A stretch of DNA of 64,000 nucleotides from assembly GCF_002368035.1 (NCBI RefSeq), contig NZ_AP018222.1, positions 3,078,534-3,142,533 on the forward strand, in the 5' to 3' direction. Below, piece by piece: positions 19,348-29,466 of the stretch. The stretch comes from Nostoc linckia NIES-25 (GTDB lineage: Bacteria; Cyanobacteriota; Cyanobacteriia; Cyanobacteriales; Nostocaceae). The notes under the pieces are model-generated. The model worked only from the letters and a program-made list of their open reading frames with translations, was not told the origin of the DNA and did not search any database. Positions within the stretch are counted from its first letter, which is position 1; every line of letters begins with the position of its first letter. The position numbers and the translations under genes are program-made.

Positions 19348-20220
19348 CTAAACAGCGCTTACTGGTAAAACACTGTAAGTGCCTAAAATTCTTAAAATCT
19401 CTGTATGGCTACTTAATTCTGCTAAAGCAGATTTCATTTGTGTTTCGTTGGCGTCTGCTTCTACATCAATAAAAAACAAATATTCGCCTAGCGATCGCTT
19501 TGTGGGACGAGATTCAATCCGGCTGAGGTTGATTCCCAACTGAGCAAAGATTTGCAAAGGTTTGACTAACGCTCCTGGCATATTGGCAGGTACGCTAAAA
19601 GCTAGGGAAGTGTGGCTAAAACTTGGTTTAGAGTTCTGAGATCCAGCGTTTGCTTCGCCCTGACTTACTACCCAAAAACGAGTAAAGTTTTCTGGATAAT
19701 CATTAATAACGCTGGCAAGTATGGGCAGATTGTAGAGTTGAGCTGCTCTACTAGAGGCGATAGTTGCTGTTGTTGGCTCTTGTTTCAACCGCTCTAGTGC
19801 TTCGGTTGTAGAATTGTTAGCAATAATCTGTACCTGTGGGAGAAACCGCTCTAACCATACCTGACATTGTGCTAAAGCTTGGGGATGAGAGTAAACAGTT
19901 TGAATGCTATCTAAGCTAGTGGCACAGGAAATTAAATTATGCACAATGGGTAATACCAAGGCCAACTGAATTTGTAACCCGTCCAACTGCCACACTGTAT
20001 CTAGCGTCATGGTCACACTCCCTTCAATAGAATTTTCCACTGGTACAACAGCCAACTGGGCTTGACCTTTAGCAACTGCGTGCAGGGATTGGGAGATGCT
20101 GGGATAAGGGCATAAAATAGTTTCAAATCCTGTAGTTTTGCCCAACCAGTTGACATAAAAAACAGCTGCTTGTTCTGAATATGTACCGGATGGGCCTAAA
20201 TGTGCGATCGATATAGTCAT
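19348..20220 (-). CDS. pheA: prephenate dehydratase
   Basis: 290-residue monofunctional enzyme (no chorismate mutase domain) that makes phenylpyruvate for phenylalanine synthesis. It begins ISIAHLGPSGTYSEQAA; the substrate-site motif VPVENSIEGSV is at about residues 80-90, and the C-terminal ACT regulatory domain holds the LSRIESRP motif, implying phenylalanine feedback control. ATG at 20220. Confidence 0.95.
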   Translation of the reverse strand: MTISIAHLGPSGTYSEQAAVFYVNWLGKTTGFETILCPYPSISQSLHAVAKGQAQLAVVPVENSIEGSVTMTLDTVWQLDGLQIQLALVLPIVHNLISCATSLDSIQTVYSHPQALAQCQVWLERFLPQVQIIANNSTTEALERLKQEPTTATIASSRAAQLYNLPILASVINDYPENFTRFWVVSQGEANAGSQNSKPSFSHTSLAFSVPANMPGALVKPLQIFAQLGINLSRIESRPTKRSLGEYLFFIDVEADANETQMKSALAELSSHTEILRILGTYSVLPVSAV

Positions 20221-20660
20221 GCCATTAGCCTTGAGTTGATAGTTTCGCTGGAATTGGGTATTAAGAAGGATTTATAGAACTGAATTTTTTCTTAGATATT
20301 TTTATCCATATACAAATAAATTGAATTATGAATTTAATTAAATAAACTATCTATCCATAGCTGTTCTCTAATAGTCGGATTTACAGGCAGCTTTTCGCCT
20401 AAATTTATCTGAAGATTGAAGAGAAATTTTATTAGCTTATGCTATTTTTAGTGCATATTTGTATTTTTTTGTCAATGGTTAATTCATAATCCAAACTTTC
20501 TTTAACAAAAGATAGTAATGAGCGTACCAACTTTTTGGCGATCGCGTACACCTCATCAACAAGTATAATTTTGATGGTCAATAAAGTTTTTACTTTTCTG
20601 TAATCAGATCTAATTTGTTAAAAAATATTAAAATTAAGAAACATATACTTTTATTCGCTC
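20221..20660. other. AT-rich intergenic region
   Basis: 440 bp between the divergent pheA and DUF1997 genes. AT-rich, one GCGATCGC; no repeat array, hairpin or RNA gene recognised. Confidence 0.45.
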
Positions 20661-21248
20661 ATGGCTACCCGGTTTACTGCCTTCCAATCGGTTGAAATAG
20701 CCGTTCCAGAGGAGCCTATTCCGATTCAGTACTATTTACGTCAGCCTCAACGTCTGGTTAAGGCATTGGTTGACAATAGCCGCATTCAGCAACTTTCTGA
20801 AGAGATATTTCGCTTGAAAATGCGTCCGCTGACTTTTATGTCGCTGAGTATTCAACCGACTGTAGACATGAGAGTTTGGGTAGAATCAAATGACATAATT
20901 TATTTGCGATCGCTAGGCTGTGAAATTCTAGGTTTCGAGTATATTAATCAGCGTTTTGCTCTCAATTTAAAAGGGCATTTATCTCCCAAACAGGTAAGCA
21001 CAGGTACTCGCTTGCAAGGAAGAGCTGATTTAGAAGTACAGATAGATTTGCCACCACCATTTTCCCTGACTCCCAAGCCAATTTTAGAGGCTACTGGCAA
21101 TGGTTTGCTCAAAAGCGTGCTGTTAACGGTCAAGCAACGGCTATTACATCAACTTTTAGCAGATTATCGCCAGTGGGTGATATTACAAACGAAAAATCAA
21201 GGAATTGGCGGCGACAGTGGTAAACTGCCCATGTTGAATCCTGAGTAA
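20661..21248 (+). CDS. DUF1997 family protein
   Basis: 195 residues, a family mostly restricted to cyanobacteria and plastids and of unknown function. Visible features are the opening FTAFQSVEIAVPEEPIPIQYYL and an alternating beta-rich middle (FMSLSIQPTVDMRVWV). No membrane segment or enzyme motif. It converges on rnhB with an 8-bp gap. Confidence 0.75.
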   Translation: MATRFTAFQSVEIAVPEEPIPIQYYLRQPQRLVKALVDNSRIQQLSEEIFRLKMRPLTFMSLSIQPTVDMRVWVESNDIIYLRSLGCEILGFEYINQRFALNLKGHLSPKQVSTGTRLQGRADLEVQIDLPPPFSLTPKPILEATGNGLLKSVLLTVKQRLLHQLLADYRQWVILQTKNQGIGGDSGKLPMLNPE

Positions 21249-21256
21249 TTATTGCA

Positions 21257-21934
21257 TCACTCCCCATCAAGTACTTTGATTTGGCAAGGACGAAAAGACT
21301 TGCGATGTAGTGGCGATGGCCCGTATTGTTGCAAAGCCAGCAGATGCAGCTGGCTACCGTAACCCTTGTTACGCTCCAAGTTATACATTGGGTATTTTGA
21401 TGCTAGACGCATTATCAACTCGTCACGCCAAACCTTGGCAACAATACTGGCAGAGGCAATAGCAAGCGATCGCTCGTCTCCTTTGACTATTGTTTGTTGC
21501 GGCACTAGCAAGTCTTTAATTGACTGATTGCCATCAACTAAGCAAAGTGCTGGCTGTATTTTTAACTTTAGTACAGCCCGCTTCATTGCTAACAGCGTCG
21601 CTTGCAAAATATTTATCTTGTCAATTTCAGCAGTGGAAGCAAACCCAATTTTCCAATCTACAGCTAGTCCACAAATTTGTTGTGCTAGCTGAGTTCTTCT
21701 TTGACTAGACAATTTTTTACTGTCTTTAATTTTAGCTGCCATTAGTTTTGGCAAAGCATAATCTGGCAGGATTACGGCCGCAGCCACCACAGGGCCAAAT
21801 AAAGCGCCTCGCCCTACTTCATCTACACCTGCAACTAGCCCCGAAATCCCTGACAGGGTAGAAAACTCCAGCCAACTGGATTCTTCCAGAAGTGCTGGCG
21901 AACAATGAGCAGCAGTTTGCTGTGTTTCTACCAT
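21257..21934 (-). CDS. rnhB: ribonuclease HII
   Basis: 225 residues. Cleaves RNA in RNA-DNA hybrids and removes single misincorporated ribonucleotides. The type 2 signature GVDEVGRGALFGPVVAAAV contains the first catalytic Asp-Glu pair, with further acidic residues in CLVDGN and in the KGDERSLAIASASIVAK segment. Its ATG lies only 8 bp after the rne stop, so the two are very probably one transcript. Confidence 0.96.
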   Translation of the reverse strand: MVETQQTAAHCSPALLEESSWLEFSTLSGISGLVAGVDEVGRGALFGPVVAAAVILPDYALPKLMAAKIKDSKKLSSQRRTQLAQQICGLAVDWKIGFASTAEIDKINILQATLLAMKRAVLKLKIQPALCLVDGNQSIKDLLVPQQTIVKGDERSLAIASASIVAKVWRDELIMRLASKYPMYNLERNKGYGSQLHLLALQQYGPSPLHRKSFRPCQIKVLDGE

Positions 21935-21942
21935 AAGGCAAA

Positions 21943-24060
21943 TTAATTGTCGTCGATCGCTGAGGAACGACGGCGGCGGCGACGGTTAGCTGTCGTGGTG
22001 CTACTTACATCACTTTCATCTGCGTTCGCCAGGGCTGCTGAAGGGCTGTCAGTAAACCCTGATGGTTCATTTGTCTCTTGGATTGTTTCTTGGATTGTTT
22101 CTTGGATCGAGGATTTTTGTTCTGGCTCAATAACTTTTGGTATTGGTACTCTGCTTGGAGTAAGTTCAGATGTTGTTCTTTGAACAGTAATTGGTTCTGG
22201 AATTGATTCAGTTAGTCCCGTTGGCAGTTGTCCGGGCTGAATCACGTTAATAATCACAGACTTGGGATTTTTAACTTCTTGCTCCAGTTTGACCAAGGGA
22301 GAGATTCCCATTAAGGCAAACATATCCTGTTCTTGGAGTGTCATTTCTACAGTCCTAATTTCCGGTGGTTCTACCACTGGTTTGACTGGCTCTGCCTTGG
22401 TAATTTTAGTGCGTTCTATTCTTTCGCTCCAACCTGGCTTACCAAGGGTAGGTGAAGGAATTTCTGGTGTTACTGCTAGTTCTGGTTCACCATCAAGGTC
22501 TAAGTCTGGCTCGTTGACAAAAGCCAGTGGATTAGTGCCAGTCCTGGCTTCATCTTTCCCATTTAATCCGTTAATACCACCAATCCGACTGCGACGAGTC
22601 CGGGTACGACGCTTATTATCGTTAAGTTCTTGATAACTTGGATGATTGATCAGATTGAGATTACTCAATTCCGAATCACCATCGAATGGTTCCCCGAATC
22701 CATCATAGGTTTCTCGTGGTTCTGGGATGCGGGCAGATGGCTGACGTGGTTCCCTGTGAGGCAAAGGAGAAACAAAACGCTCGCGTTCTGGCATTTCTGC
22801 TGGTGTGGGGAATCGGTTTTCGATTTCTCCCGGCAGACGCACGGTATGTCCTAAACCGCCACAAGTGGGGCAAGTTTCACCAAACAGTTCGTAAATATTT
22901 TGACCCTGACGCTTGCGAGTCAGTTCTACTAAACCTAGTTCAGTTAATTGAGCAATCTGGGGACGAGCTTTGTCTGCTTTGAGTGCTTTATTAAAGTGTT
23001 CCAGAACTTGCAGTTGGTCGCGTCGCGATTCCATATCAATAAAATCAACGACAATCACCCCGGCAATATTTCGTAGACGCAACTGCCGAGCAATTTCTGT
23101 TGCAGCTTCGCAGTTTGTCCACAAAACTGTTTCTCTGGCTGTTGCCGATCGCGTAAAGGAACCTGAGTTAACGTCAATTACTGTTAATGCCTCAGTCGGC
23201 TGAATAATGATGTAACCCCCAGAAGGAAGGTCTACTCTTGGTTTCAGGGCTTCTCGGATGGCGGCGTTAATCCGGAAGTACTCTAAAATTGGCGAGCGAT
23301 CGCGATGATGATCGATTAACAGCCCTTGAGGTGTTTGCCCTCCACTCCAGTTCTGTAAATACTGCTTAACTCGCTTCAAACCAGTGCTGGAATCCACAAC
23401 GATCCGATTCACATCTGCGCCGTACATATCTCGCAATACGCGCTGAATGAAATCATCGTCCCGGTTGAGCAGTGCTGGGGCGCGGGTGGAATGGGCTTCC
23501 TGCTGGATCGCCTCCCATTGCTTTTGCAACACCTCTAAATCTTCCATAATCGCTTCTTCTGGTTTGCCTTCTGCTTCTGTACGCACTAGCAAACCCATTC
23601 CCGCCGGTTTAATCAAAATCGCTAACGCCCGCAAGCGGTTGCGCTCGCTTTCACTTTTAATCCGTCGGGACAAATTTACGCCTCTGCCATAGGGCATCAG
23701 TACCACATAGCGTCCGGGTAAGGTGATATTACCCGTAAGCCTCGGCCCTTTTGTTCCCGTTGGCTCTTTCATTACTTGCACCAACACCTTCTGTTGTGGT
23801 GCTAATAGTTCTGTGATTGCTGCTGCGGTACGCTTTAGCTTTAATGGGCCCAAGTCCGTGACGTGAATAAAGCCGTTGCGCTCTGGGTCGCCAATATTAA
23901 CAAAAGCTGCATCTATTCCAGGTAATACGTTTTCTACTACTCCTAAGTAGATATCACCTATTTGATGATGACCAGTAGCAACAACCAGTTCCTGTATCTG
24001 ATCTTCAGAAAAAACCGCAGCAATTTGGTGCTGCTCTGCGATAATAATTTGTTTTGGCAT
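21943..24060 (-). CDS. rne: ribonuclease E/G
   Basis: 705 residues. Main endonuclease for mRNA decay and rRNA processing. S1 RNA-binding domain at residues about 35-120; catalytic aspartates in VIDVNSGSF and VVDFIDM; Zn-link cysteines in CPTCGGLGHT at about 405. The long acidic/proline-rich C-terminal extension ends in an arginine run followed by SSAIDDN. In Anabaena the short C-terminal arginine-rich motif of RNase E is known to bind polynucleotide phosphorylase. A TGAGGAAATTGAATG context supports the start. rnhB follows directly. Confidence 0.96.
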   Translation of the reverse strand: MPKQIIIAEQHQIAAVFSEDQIQELVVATGHHQIGDIYLGVVENVLPGIDAAFVNIGDPERNGFIHVTDLGPLKLKRTAAAITELLAPQQKVLVQVMKEPTGTKGPRLTGNITLPGRYVVLMPYGRGVNLSRRIKSESERNRLRALAILIKPAGMGLLVRTEAEGKPEEAIMEDLEVLQKQWEAIQQEAHSTRAPALLNRDDDFIQRVLRDMYGADVNRIVVDSSTGLKRVKQYLQNWSGGQTPQGLLIDHHRDRSPILEYFRINAAIREALKPRVDLPSGGYIIIQPTEALTVIDVNSGSFTRSATARETVLWTNCEAATEIARQLRLRNIAGVIVVDFIDMESRRDQLQVLEHFNKALKADKARPQIAQLTELGLVELTRKRQGQNIYELFGETCPTCGGLGHTVRLPGEIENRFPTPAEMPERERFVSPLPHREPRQPSARIPEPRETYDGFGEPFDGDSELSNLNLINHPSYQELNDNKRRTRTRRSRIGGINGLNGKDEARTGTNPLAFVNEPDLDLDGEPELAVTPEIPSPTLGKPGWSERIERTKITKAEPVKPVVEPPEIRTVEMTLQEQDMFALMGISPLVKLEQEVKNPKSVIINVIQPGQLPTGLTESIPEPITVQRTTSELTPSRVPIPKVIEPEQKSSIQETIQETIQETNEPSGFTDSPSAALANADESDVSSTTTANRRRRRRSSAIDDN

Positions 24061-25501
24061 TCAATTTCCTCAAAAATTGGCAGCACTAACAGGTCTAGAG
24101 GTTTGTTGGATCGAGTCTGGTTAATTACTTCTAAATGAAAAGTTTTTGCATCCCCGTGTCTTTTGAGACAATGTTACAATTATCACTAGTACTCCCAAGA
24201 AGAACTCTTTAGCCTTAGCTCAAACTTCTTTTGACACGGCAATTGCTACCCTACCCTGCGGGAAACGGAAACGCTAAAGGCAAACAATTCGGGTAACCCG
24301 TTGTTAGCACATGTCTCGTCTTCGCGTCAGTTTTCATTTTCTGTGTAATTCCAGTTCGATATTATACCTTTTATTCCTGTAAGCCTAAAAAGACGCTACT
24401 GGTAATAACAATCGTCAAGCAATTTTGGATTTTAGATTTAGGATTTTTGATTGAAATACACTACGAGGGCAAAAAGCTTAAGGATTTTAGATTGATGATT
24501 TAAGATTAGTTCGACCCACAAAGGTGGGGCATGAACGAAAAAAACAATCTAAAATCTGTCTTGAAAAGCTTTGGCCGGAGGTTTCCTCCGCTCAAATGCC
24601 AGTGTACAAATGCAAAAACTCACCCAAACGACTGACTCAACTTTTGTCTCCGACACGCTACGCGTAGCTTGCTTCGACCTAGTAGTACGCAAAATCTAAA
24701 ATTGAAAATTGGAAGTCAACCTGAGCTTCTGAGTTAAATAGCTATTGATACTCTTAAGAGCTTTCACACGCTTGATTATTCCAGAACGGCTGCATATTCA
24801 TATTGTTTAAGCAATTAAATCAACCGTCCGTGGTTGATTTCTGATGTAATACCCTCTTTGAAAGAGAGTTCTGAGTTGAAAGTACTAAATCCTGAGTCAA
24901 TTTTGAATTCAGGATATTTGATTTGAGAGTAACCTACTGAAGTCGTTAACAAAAAAAAACTACTTCTATTTTCCATTCCCCAGATTTATCCTTAGGGTTA
25001 TATTCAGCAACACCAGTTGCTACTCTACCTGAAGTTGCTCTAGCCTACGGCAAACTACGTTTTGGCTTTGCGCGTCTGTGGGCTTCTAGAAGTCGGCATA
25101 ACCGACGGCAGTTGCTTTCATGGCGAGTTCTCCAAAGGAGTACAACTCTACAAGAGTAACGCACTGGCTCTTGGGCACTACTGTGGATTAGACATTCAGC
25201 AGTTGTTTAAAAAGCATGGAGTTAGAGAACCTAACCGAGCCTGCTGTTCGTTACTGATTCACAAGTTAGCTATAGAGAGAGTGTGTGTTCTTTAATCTGC
25301 CTCAGTTTGTCTGGGATAAAATCCTAGAAGTTGCACTCTAATATCTTTGCTTTCGCCCCCTGAATGCGAGGGTAGTGAACCAGCTAATTCAATGCAGCGC
25401 CAGAAAATTTCTCTTCATCTCATTCTAACGCAACCTTGCTAAAAATCAATTCCTATGATGTGCCATCTTATGACAACTACTAGCAAGTTACCATAGAGGG
25501 A
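24061..25501. other. 1.4-kb region between rne and the radical SAM gene
   Basis: No convincing gene. Contents: the rne leader; TTTTAGATTT-type A/T repeats at about 24423-24450 and 24480-24510; a palindromic GCTACGCGTAGC repeat near 24657; and a C/T-mixed stretch at 25000-25300 that is open in one frame from a TTG but looks non-coding. RNase E leaders are commonly long and used for autoregulation in other bacteria, which could explain part of the length. Confidence 0.5.
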
Positions 25502-28207
25502 TTATACCCCTAAAACTAGGCGATTGCGGTGGATGTGTAGGATTTGAAATTCTACATTAGCTACTGCCTCTAACATAAACACGATTTGTTCTGGACGCAA
25601 GAGCCAACCATCTTGTCGGTAGCTGCCTAGATAACGAATAACAGATGTACATTGTGCCCTGTTCTTGTCGGTTTCTACCAATTCCAATTCAAACAAGCGA
25701 TCGCGCAGATTTATTAACTGGCTTTTGCCTGACTTGGTTGTTTGCTCGTACCAGAGTTCGTCTTTGGCCTTGATAGTATCAATCCAGTTTTGCCATTGTG
25801 TAGGTGTCACTTCATTTGGTGCTGCTACAGTCATCAAATACTCTGCGGCTTCCAACAGTTGGCTAGCGGCTTTCGCTTTTAAATCGATTTGCGCCACATT
25901 ATAGATAGGTATGTCTGTAGGCATTTCCCTAGCTAGCTGTGCTTTAAAAGTATCAACTGCCACGGGCATTGTTAACTCAAAATCCACAATTTCACCGCTG
26001 CTGGTAGCTCCTAAAGCCAAAGCCGTGGCTACCGAAATTCGCGGCATTGGGTGAAACCCACCACTAAAGGCTATTGGCAAGCCTGCTCGCCGCATAACTC
26101 GGTCAAACAAACGGATTAAATCGAGATGGCTCACCAAAGCCATGTTACCTTCTTTACCAAACCAAACTCGTATTCGTTGTGTCCTAGCGGTGTTAGGAAC
26201 AAATTCACCAGCAAATTTCGGCACAGCAGGTGGTTCAATGACGATATTGTGGCCAAAATCAGTGCCACACACCCCACAGTGAGAACAGCCTTCAAAAGAA
26301 CAGTCCGGTACAATTGCGGCTGCTAGGGCGCGTTCCAAGTCTTCTTTGAGCCACTTTTTGTCAATGCCGGTATCAATATGATCCCAGGGTAGGGGAGTGT
26401 CAAGGGAGTGGGTAGAGACGGGATTAATCGCGTCTGTACCGAGTGCGGAGTGCTCCTGTTTTTGAAATACATTCCATTCGCCGTTTTGGATTTGGCGGTA
26501 TTTCCAATCTAGACCGGCTTGGGCGATCGCATCTTCCCAAGCAGTAAAAGCTTTATCTAAATTGTCATACCAGGAATCCATACCTGCACCCAATTCCCAG
26601 GCGCGACGCAGTACTTTGCCCAAAGTGCGATCGCCTCGCCCGATAAAATCTTCCATTGCCGAAATCCGGACATCGGTAAAATTTGCCTTTGCTCCCTTTA
26701 TCCGCCGGAATTCTTGCCGCAGCAAGTTTTGTTTGCGCTTAAATTCACTGGTAGAAACTGAGTGCCACTGAAATGGCGTATGCGGCTTGGGGGTAAAGTT
26801 AGAAATTGTCAAATTAAAGTTTAGGGGTTTTCTGCCTTTGCCCCGACACTCGCGTTGTAGCCAACTTACTGTTTCAGCAATACCCAAGACATCAGCATCT
26901 GTCTCACCTGGCAAGCCAATCATAAAATATAGCTTAATTTTATCCCAACCTTGCTCCCAAGCGGTTTTCACTCCCCGCAACAATTCTTCATTGGTCAAAC
27001 CTTTATTCACGATGTCTCGCATCCGCTGAGTTCCAGCCTCTGGAGCAAAGGTCAGCCCACCTTGCCGCGTACCTCCAAGGATATTGGCAATATTTTCATC
27101 AAATCTATCTACTCGTTGGCTGGGTAGAGTCAGAGAAATGTTTTCATTTCTTAAGCGATTTTTAATTTCCATCCCCACCGCTGGTAGGGATAAATAATCA
27201 GAACAACTCAAGGAAAGCAAGGAAAACTCATTGTAACCGGTTGCCCGCATCCCTTGTTCAATTGCTTCTACCACTTTATCCGGTTCTACATCCCGTGCTG
27301 GTCTAGTAAGCATTCCTGGTTGACAAAACCGACAGCCACGAGTGCAGCCACGGCGAATTTCAATGGTCAAGCGGTCATGTACCGTTTCTACGTAGGGAAC
27401 CAACCCAATGGAATATGCTGGGATGGGGGTTGCAACTCTTCGCAGAATTCGTTTGGGGACATCTGGACGCAGAGGATGAACTGAGCCATCGTCTGCCATC
27501 TCGTAAAACTGAGGGACGTATACGCCTGGGATTTGTGCCAAGTCTAGTAACAATTCTTCCCGGCTCAAAAGTGCTTTTTTGCCTTCTTCTAATACCAGAC
27601 CAATTTCTGGCAGCAATTCTTCTCCGTCTCCAAGAGCGAAAAAGTCGAAGAAGTCAGTGTAAGGTTCAGGATTTGATGTCGCTGTCTGTCCGCCAGCAAA
27701 AATCAACGGGTAAGAAGAGGACGCGGCGACGGAGGGATGGGAAGACGCAGCGATCTTTTCTTGATTCACCGTGTCTTCGTGTCCCCCTGTCTTTGCGTCT
27801 CTTCTCTCCCGCCACGTTAAAGGTATTCCCGCCAAATCCAACATTTCTAGGATATTAGTTGCACCCAGTTCGTAACTGAGGCTAAAGCCTAAAATGTCGA
27901 ATTCACTGAGCGATCGCTTTGACTCTACCGCAAATAAGGGTGTATTGGTTTCCCGTAGTTTGGCTGATAGATCTTGTCCTGGTAAGTAGGCGCGATCGCA
28001 CAACTGGCTCTTTTGGGCATTCAAAATGTTATATAAAATGATATGCCCTAAATTCGATGCACCGACTTCATAGACTTCTGGGTAGGTTAAAACCCAGCGT
28101 ATTGTTGTCGTTTCCCAAGGTTTGTGTACTGCTAAGCGCTCGTTACCCAAGTAACGCCCTGGTTTTAAAATATCCGGTGTTATTAGCTTTTCAACTGCAA
28201 CAGCCAC
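25502..28207 (-). CDS. B12-binding-domain radical SAM protein fused to DUF2344 (TIGR03960 plus TIGR03936 type)
   Basis: 901 residues, GTG start. Layout: N-terminal B12-binding-like region (about 30-260), radical SAM core with the cluster motif RGCTRGCRFCQPGM (C-x3-C-x2-C), then a C-terminal DUF2344 domain starting about residue 680 with VSHLDLIRLFDR. In many bacteria this pair lies beside RNase E/G, as here, so a role in RNA modification or processing has been suspected but is unproven. Two segments (about residues 135-165 and 585-605) look like repeat DNA inserted in frame. A 1.4-kb gap separates it from rne. Confidence 0.88.
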   Translation of the reverse strand: MAVAVEKLITPDILKPGRYLGNERLAVHKPWETTTIRWVLTYPEVYEVGASNLGHIILYNILNAQKSQLCDRAYLPGQDLSAKLRETNTPLFAVESKRSLSEFDILGFSLSYELGATNILEMLDLAGIPLTWRERRDAKTGGHEDTVNQEKIAASSHPSVAASSSYPLIFAGGQTATSNPEPYTDFFDFFALGDGEELLPEIGLVLEEGKKALLSREELLLDLAQIPGVYVPQFYEMADDGSVHPLRPDVPKRILRRVATPIPAYSIGLVPYVETVHDRLTIEIRRGCTRGCRFCQPGMLTRPARDVEPDKVVEAIEQGMRATGYNEFSLLSLSCSDYLSLPAVGMEIKNRLRNENISLTLPSQRVDRFDENIANILGGTRQGGLTFAPEAGTQRMRDIVNKGLTNEELLRGVKTAWEQGWDKIKLYFMIGLPGETDADVLGIAETVSWLQRECRGKGRKPLNFNLTISNFTPKPHTPFQWHSVSTSEFKRKQNLLRQEFRRIKGAKANFTDVRISAMEDFIGRGDRTLGKVLRRAWELGAGMDSWYDNLDKAFTAWEDAIAQAGLDWKYRQIQNGEWNVFQKQEHSALGTDAINPVSTHSLDTPLPWDHIDTGIDKKWLKEDLERALAAAIVPDCSFEGCSHCGVCGTDFGHNIVIEPPAVPKFAGEFVPNTARTQRIRVWFGKEGNMALVSHLDLIRLFDRVMRRAGLPIAFSGGFHPMPRISVATALALGATSSGEIVDFELTMPVAVDTFKAQLAREMPTDIPIYNVAQIDLKAKAASQLLEAAEYLMTVAAPNEVTPTQWQNWIDTIKAKDELWYEQTTKSGKSQLINLRDRLFELELVETDKNRAQCTSVIRYLGSYRQDGWLLRPEQIVFMLEAVANVEFQILHIHRNRLVLGV
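26413..26439. repeat. palindromic cyanobacterial repeat inside the radical SAM gene
   Basis: 27-bp sequence TAGAGACG...CGTCTGTAC matching the intergenic copy at 50889-50915 at 25 of 27 positions. In the protein it encodes the GTDAINPVST part of a low-complexity loop. Confidence 0.75.
27713..27805. repeat. repeat-like insertion in the B12-binding region of the radical SAM gene
   Basis: About 93 bp rich in the words GTGTCTTCGTGTCCC and GTCTTTGCGTCTC, typical of intergenic cyanobacterial repeats (a related stretch is at 42038-42065). It encodes a low-complexity Ala/Ser/Lys-rich loop just before YPLIFAGGQT. Its length is a multiple of three, so the frame is kept. Confidence 0.55.
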
Positions 28208-28366
28208 TATGCTATCTTCGAGCTACCTTAATTACAGTTACTAAAACCCAACCTTAGCATCGAATCAGGCCTTTCAACAAAATTTATCGTTGTAACTTAT
28301 AACTCCTTTACATAAAGTCTGCTCCTCACCTAAACTTTGCTTGTTTTAGATCGTTTTTATATGAAT

Positions 28367-28696
28367 TTATGTTGCAAAAAATTCAGCTTCGCTTTCTAAA
28401 ATTTCAAAAACTCTATCAAGCTGCGTCAGTTCAAAAATAATTTTAACTGAGGGAGCAAGATTGCAAATTCGGAAACTCCTCTCTAAACCCAAAGCCAGTT
28501 TATGTGCAGATAACAATGCCATCAAACCTGCGCTGTCTAAGGATTCTACTGCCCCTAAATCTACTACCAAGATGGAAATATCATTTTTCGCGAGTTCTGT
28601 GGTTAGATCTCGTTCAAATTCTAAGGCGTTTGCAGCATTCAAAGAGCCTTGTGGTTGAATAACCGCAATTTTGGGATACTGAAGCACTGCTTGCAT
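28367..28696 (-). CDS. STAS domain protein, anti-sigma factor antagonist type
   Basis: 109 residues, one STAS domain. The motif VVDLGAVESLDSAGLMALL contains the conserved phosphorylatable serine (Ser55), so a partner-switch role with a serine kinase and a phosphatase is expected. No kinase or sigma factor gene is adjacent. ATG at 28696. It is transcribed in the same direction as the radical SAM gene, 159 bp upstream of it. Confidence 0.9.
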   Translation of the reverse strand: MQAVLQYPKIAVIQPQGSLNAANALEFERDLTTELAKNDISILVVDLGAVESLDSAGLMALLSAHKLALGLERSFRICNLAPSVKIIFELTQLDRVFEILESEAEFFAT

Positions 28697-29165
28697 GGTT
28701 ACATCCTATGAGAGTTATTGAAGCGTCAAGGTAAGAATTATTTGAACATAAACTTTTTTTTGTTGCATCGACCATATGTCTTAGGTTTCTTTGCTGAATC
28801 TTTATTGCTTTAGTATGTCTGTTTAAAGATTGTCATAATTCCAGTTGAAAATGTGTTCGTATATACTTTTTTTTCATCTCAGTTCAAAAACAATCAACAT
28901 AGACAGCACTAAAACAGAAAAATTATCCGTAACTTTCCTGAGGAAACTTGCCTAGTGTATAACTTAAGCTAATTTAGCTAAATTTTAACGGAAAGTTAAA
29001 TGTCACACTTCAGTGTTACCGATGATATTAGGCAAAATCACAGCAAATTATTTATCTAGCTAATTTAAATCGCGATCTATATCAATAATGAAGTAGTGTT
29101 CGATCGCTTTTTATACTTAGAGATATCTGGAATAATTAATATCATATAGAGTTGGGTTATTACTT
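28697..29165. other. AT-rich intergenic region
   Basis: 469 bp between the STAS gene and a small divergent gene. AT-rich, no repeats or hairpins of note; it must contain both promoters. Confidence 0.4.
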
Positions 29166-29366
29166 ATGAGAACTAGGTACGCTATTCGTAAATTGGTAGA
29201 AAAAGCTCTTGATATTAAAAAATTAACTCCTGAGATAGAAAATGAAATTAACTCAGAACTAACGCAACTAGGTTACATTTCTGACGTTGATTACGAAGCT
29301 TTAGAATTATTAATGTCAGAAATGGATGCTGGTCGAATTCAGTTGGTTTCTAGCCTCGGATATTAA
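29166..29366 (+). CDS. small hypothetical protein
   Basis: 66 residues, mostly helical and acidic, with TPEIENEINSELTQLG followed by DYEALELLMSEMDAGRIQ. No motif, membrane segment or secretion signal. Composition and the ATG make it a plausible real gene; I recall similar short proteins in other Nostocales but cannot name a family. It stands alone, 301 bp upstream of the aminotransferase. Confidence 0.6.
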   Translation: MRTRYAIRKLVEKALDIKKLTPEIENEINSELTQLGYISDVDYEALELLMSEMDAGRIQLVSSLGY

Positions 29367-29466
29367 TCCTCTGTCTTTGGATATAGATGTTTTTAGATTC
29401 CGATTATTAAGTAAATTTCATAAAGACTAGAGAAATCAAACGTAAGATAGTTATGCTAGCTCCAGC

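Noticed and set aside
25062..25295. 77-codon open frame upstream of rne
   Set aside because: Starts at a TTG, has no family resemblance, poor ribosome-binding context, and sits in repeat-rich intergenic DNA; treated as chance.
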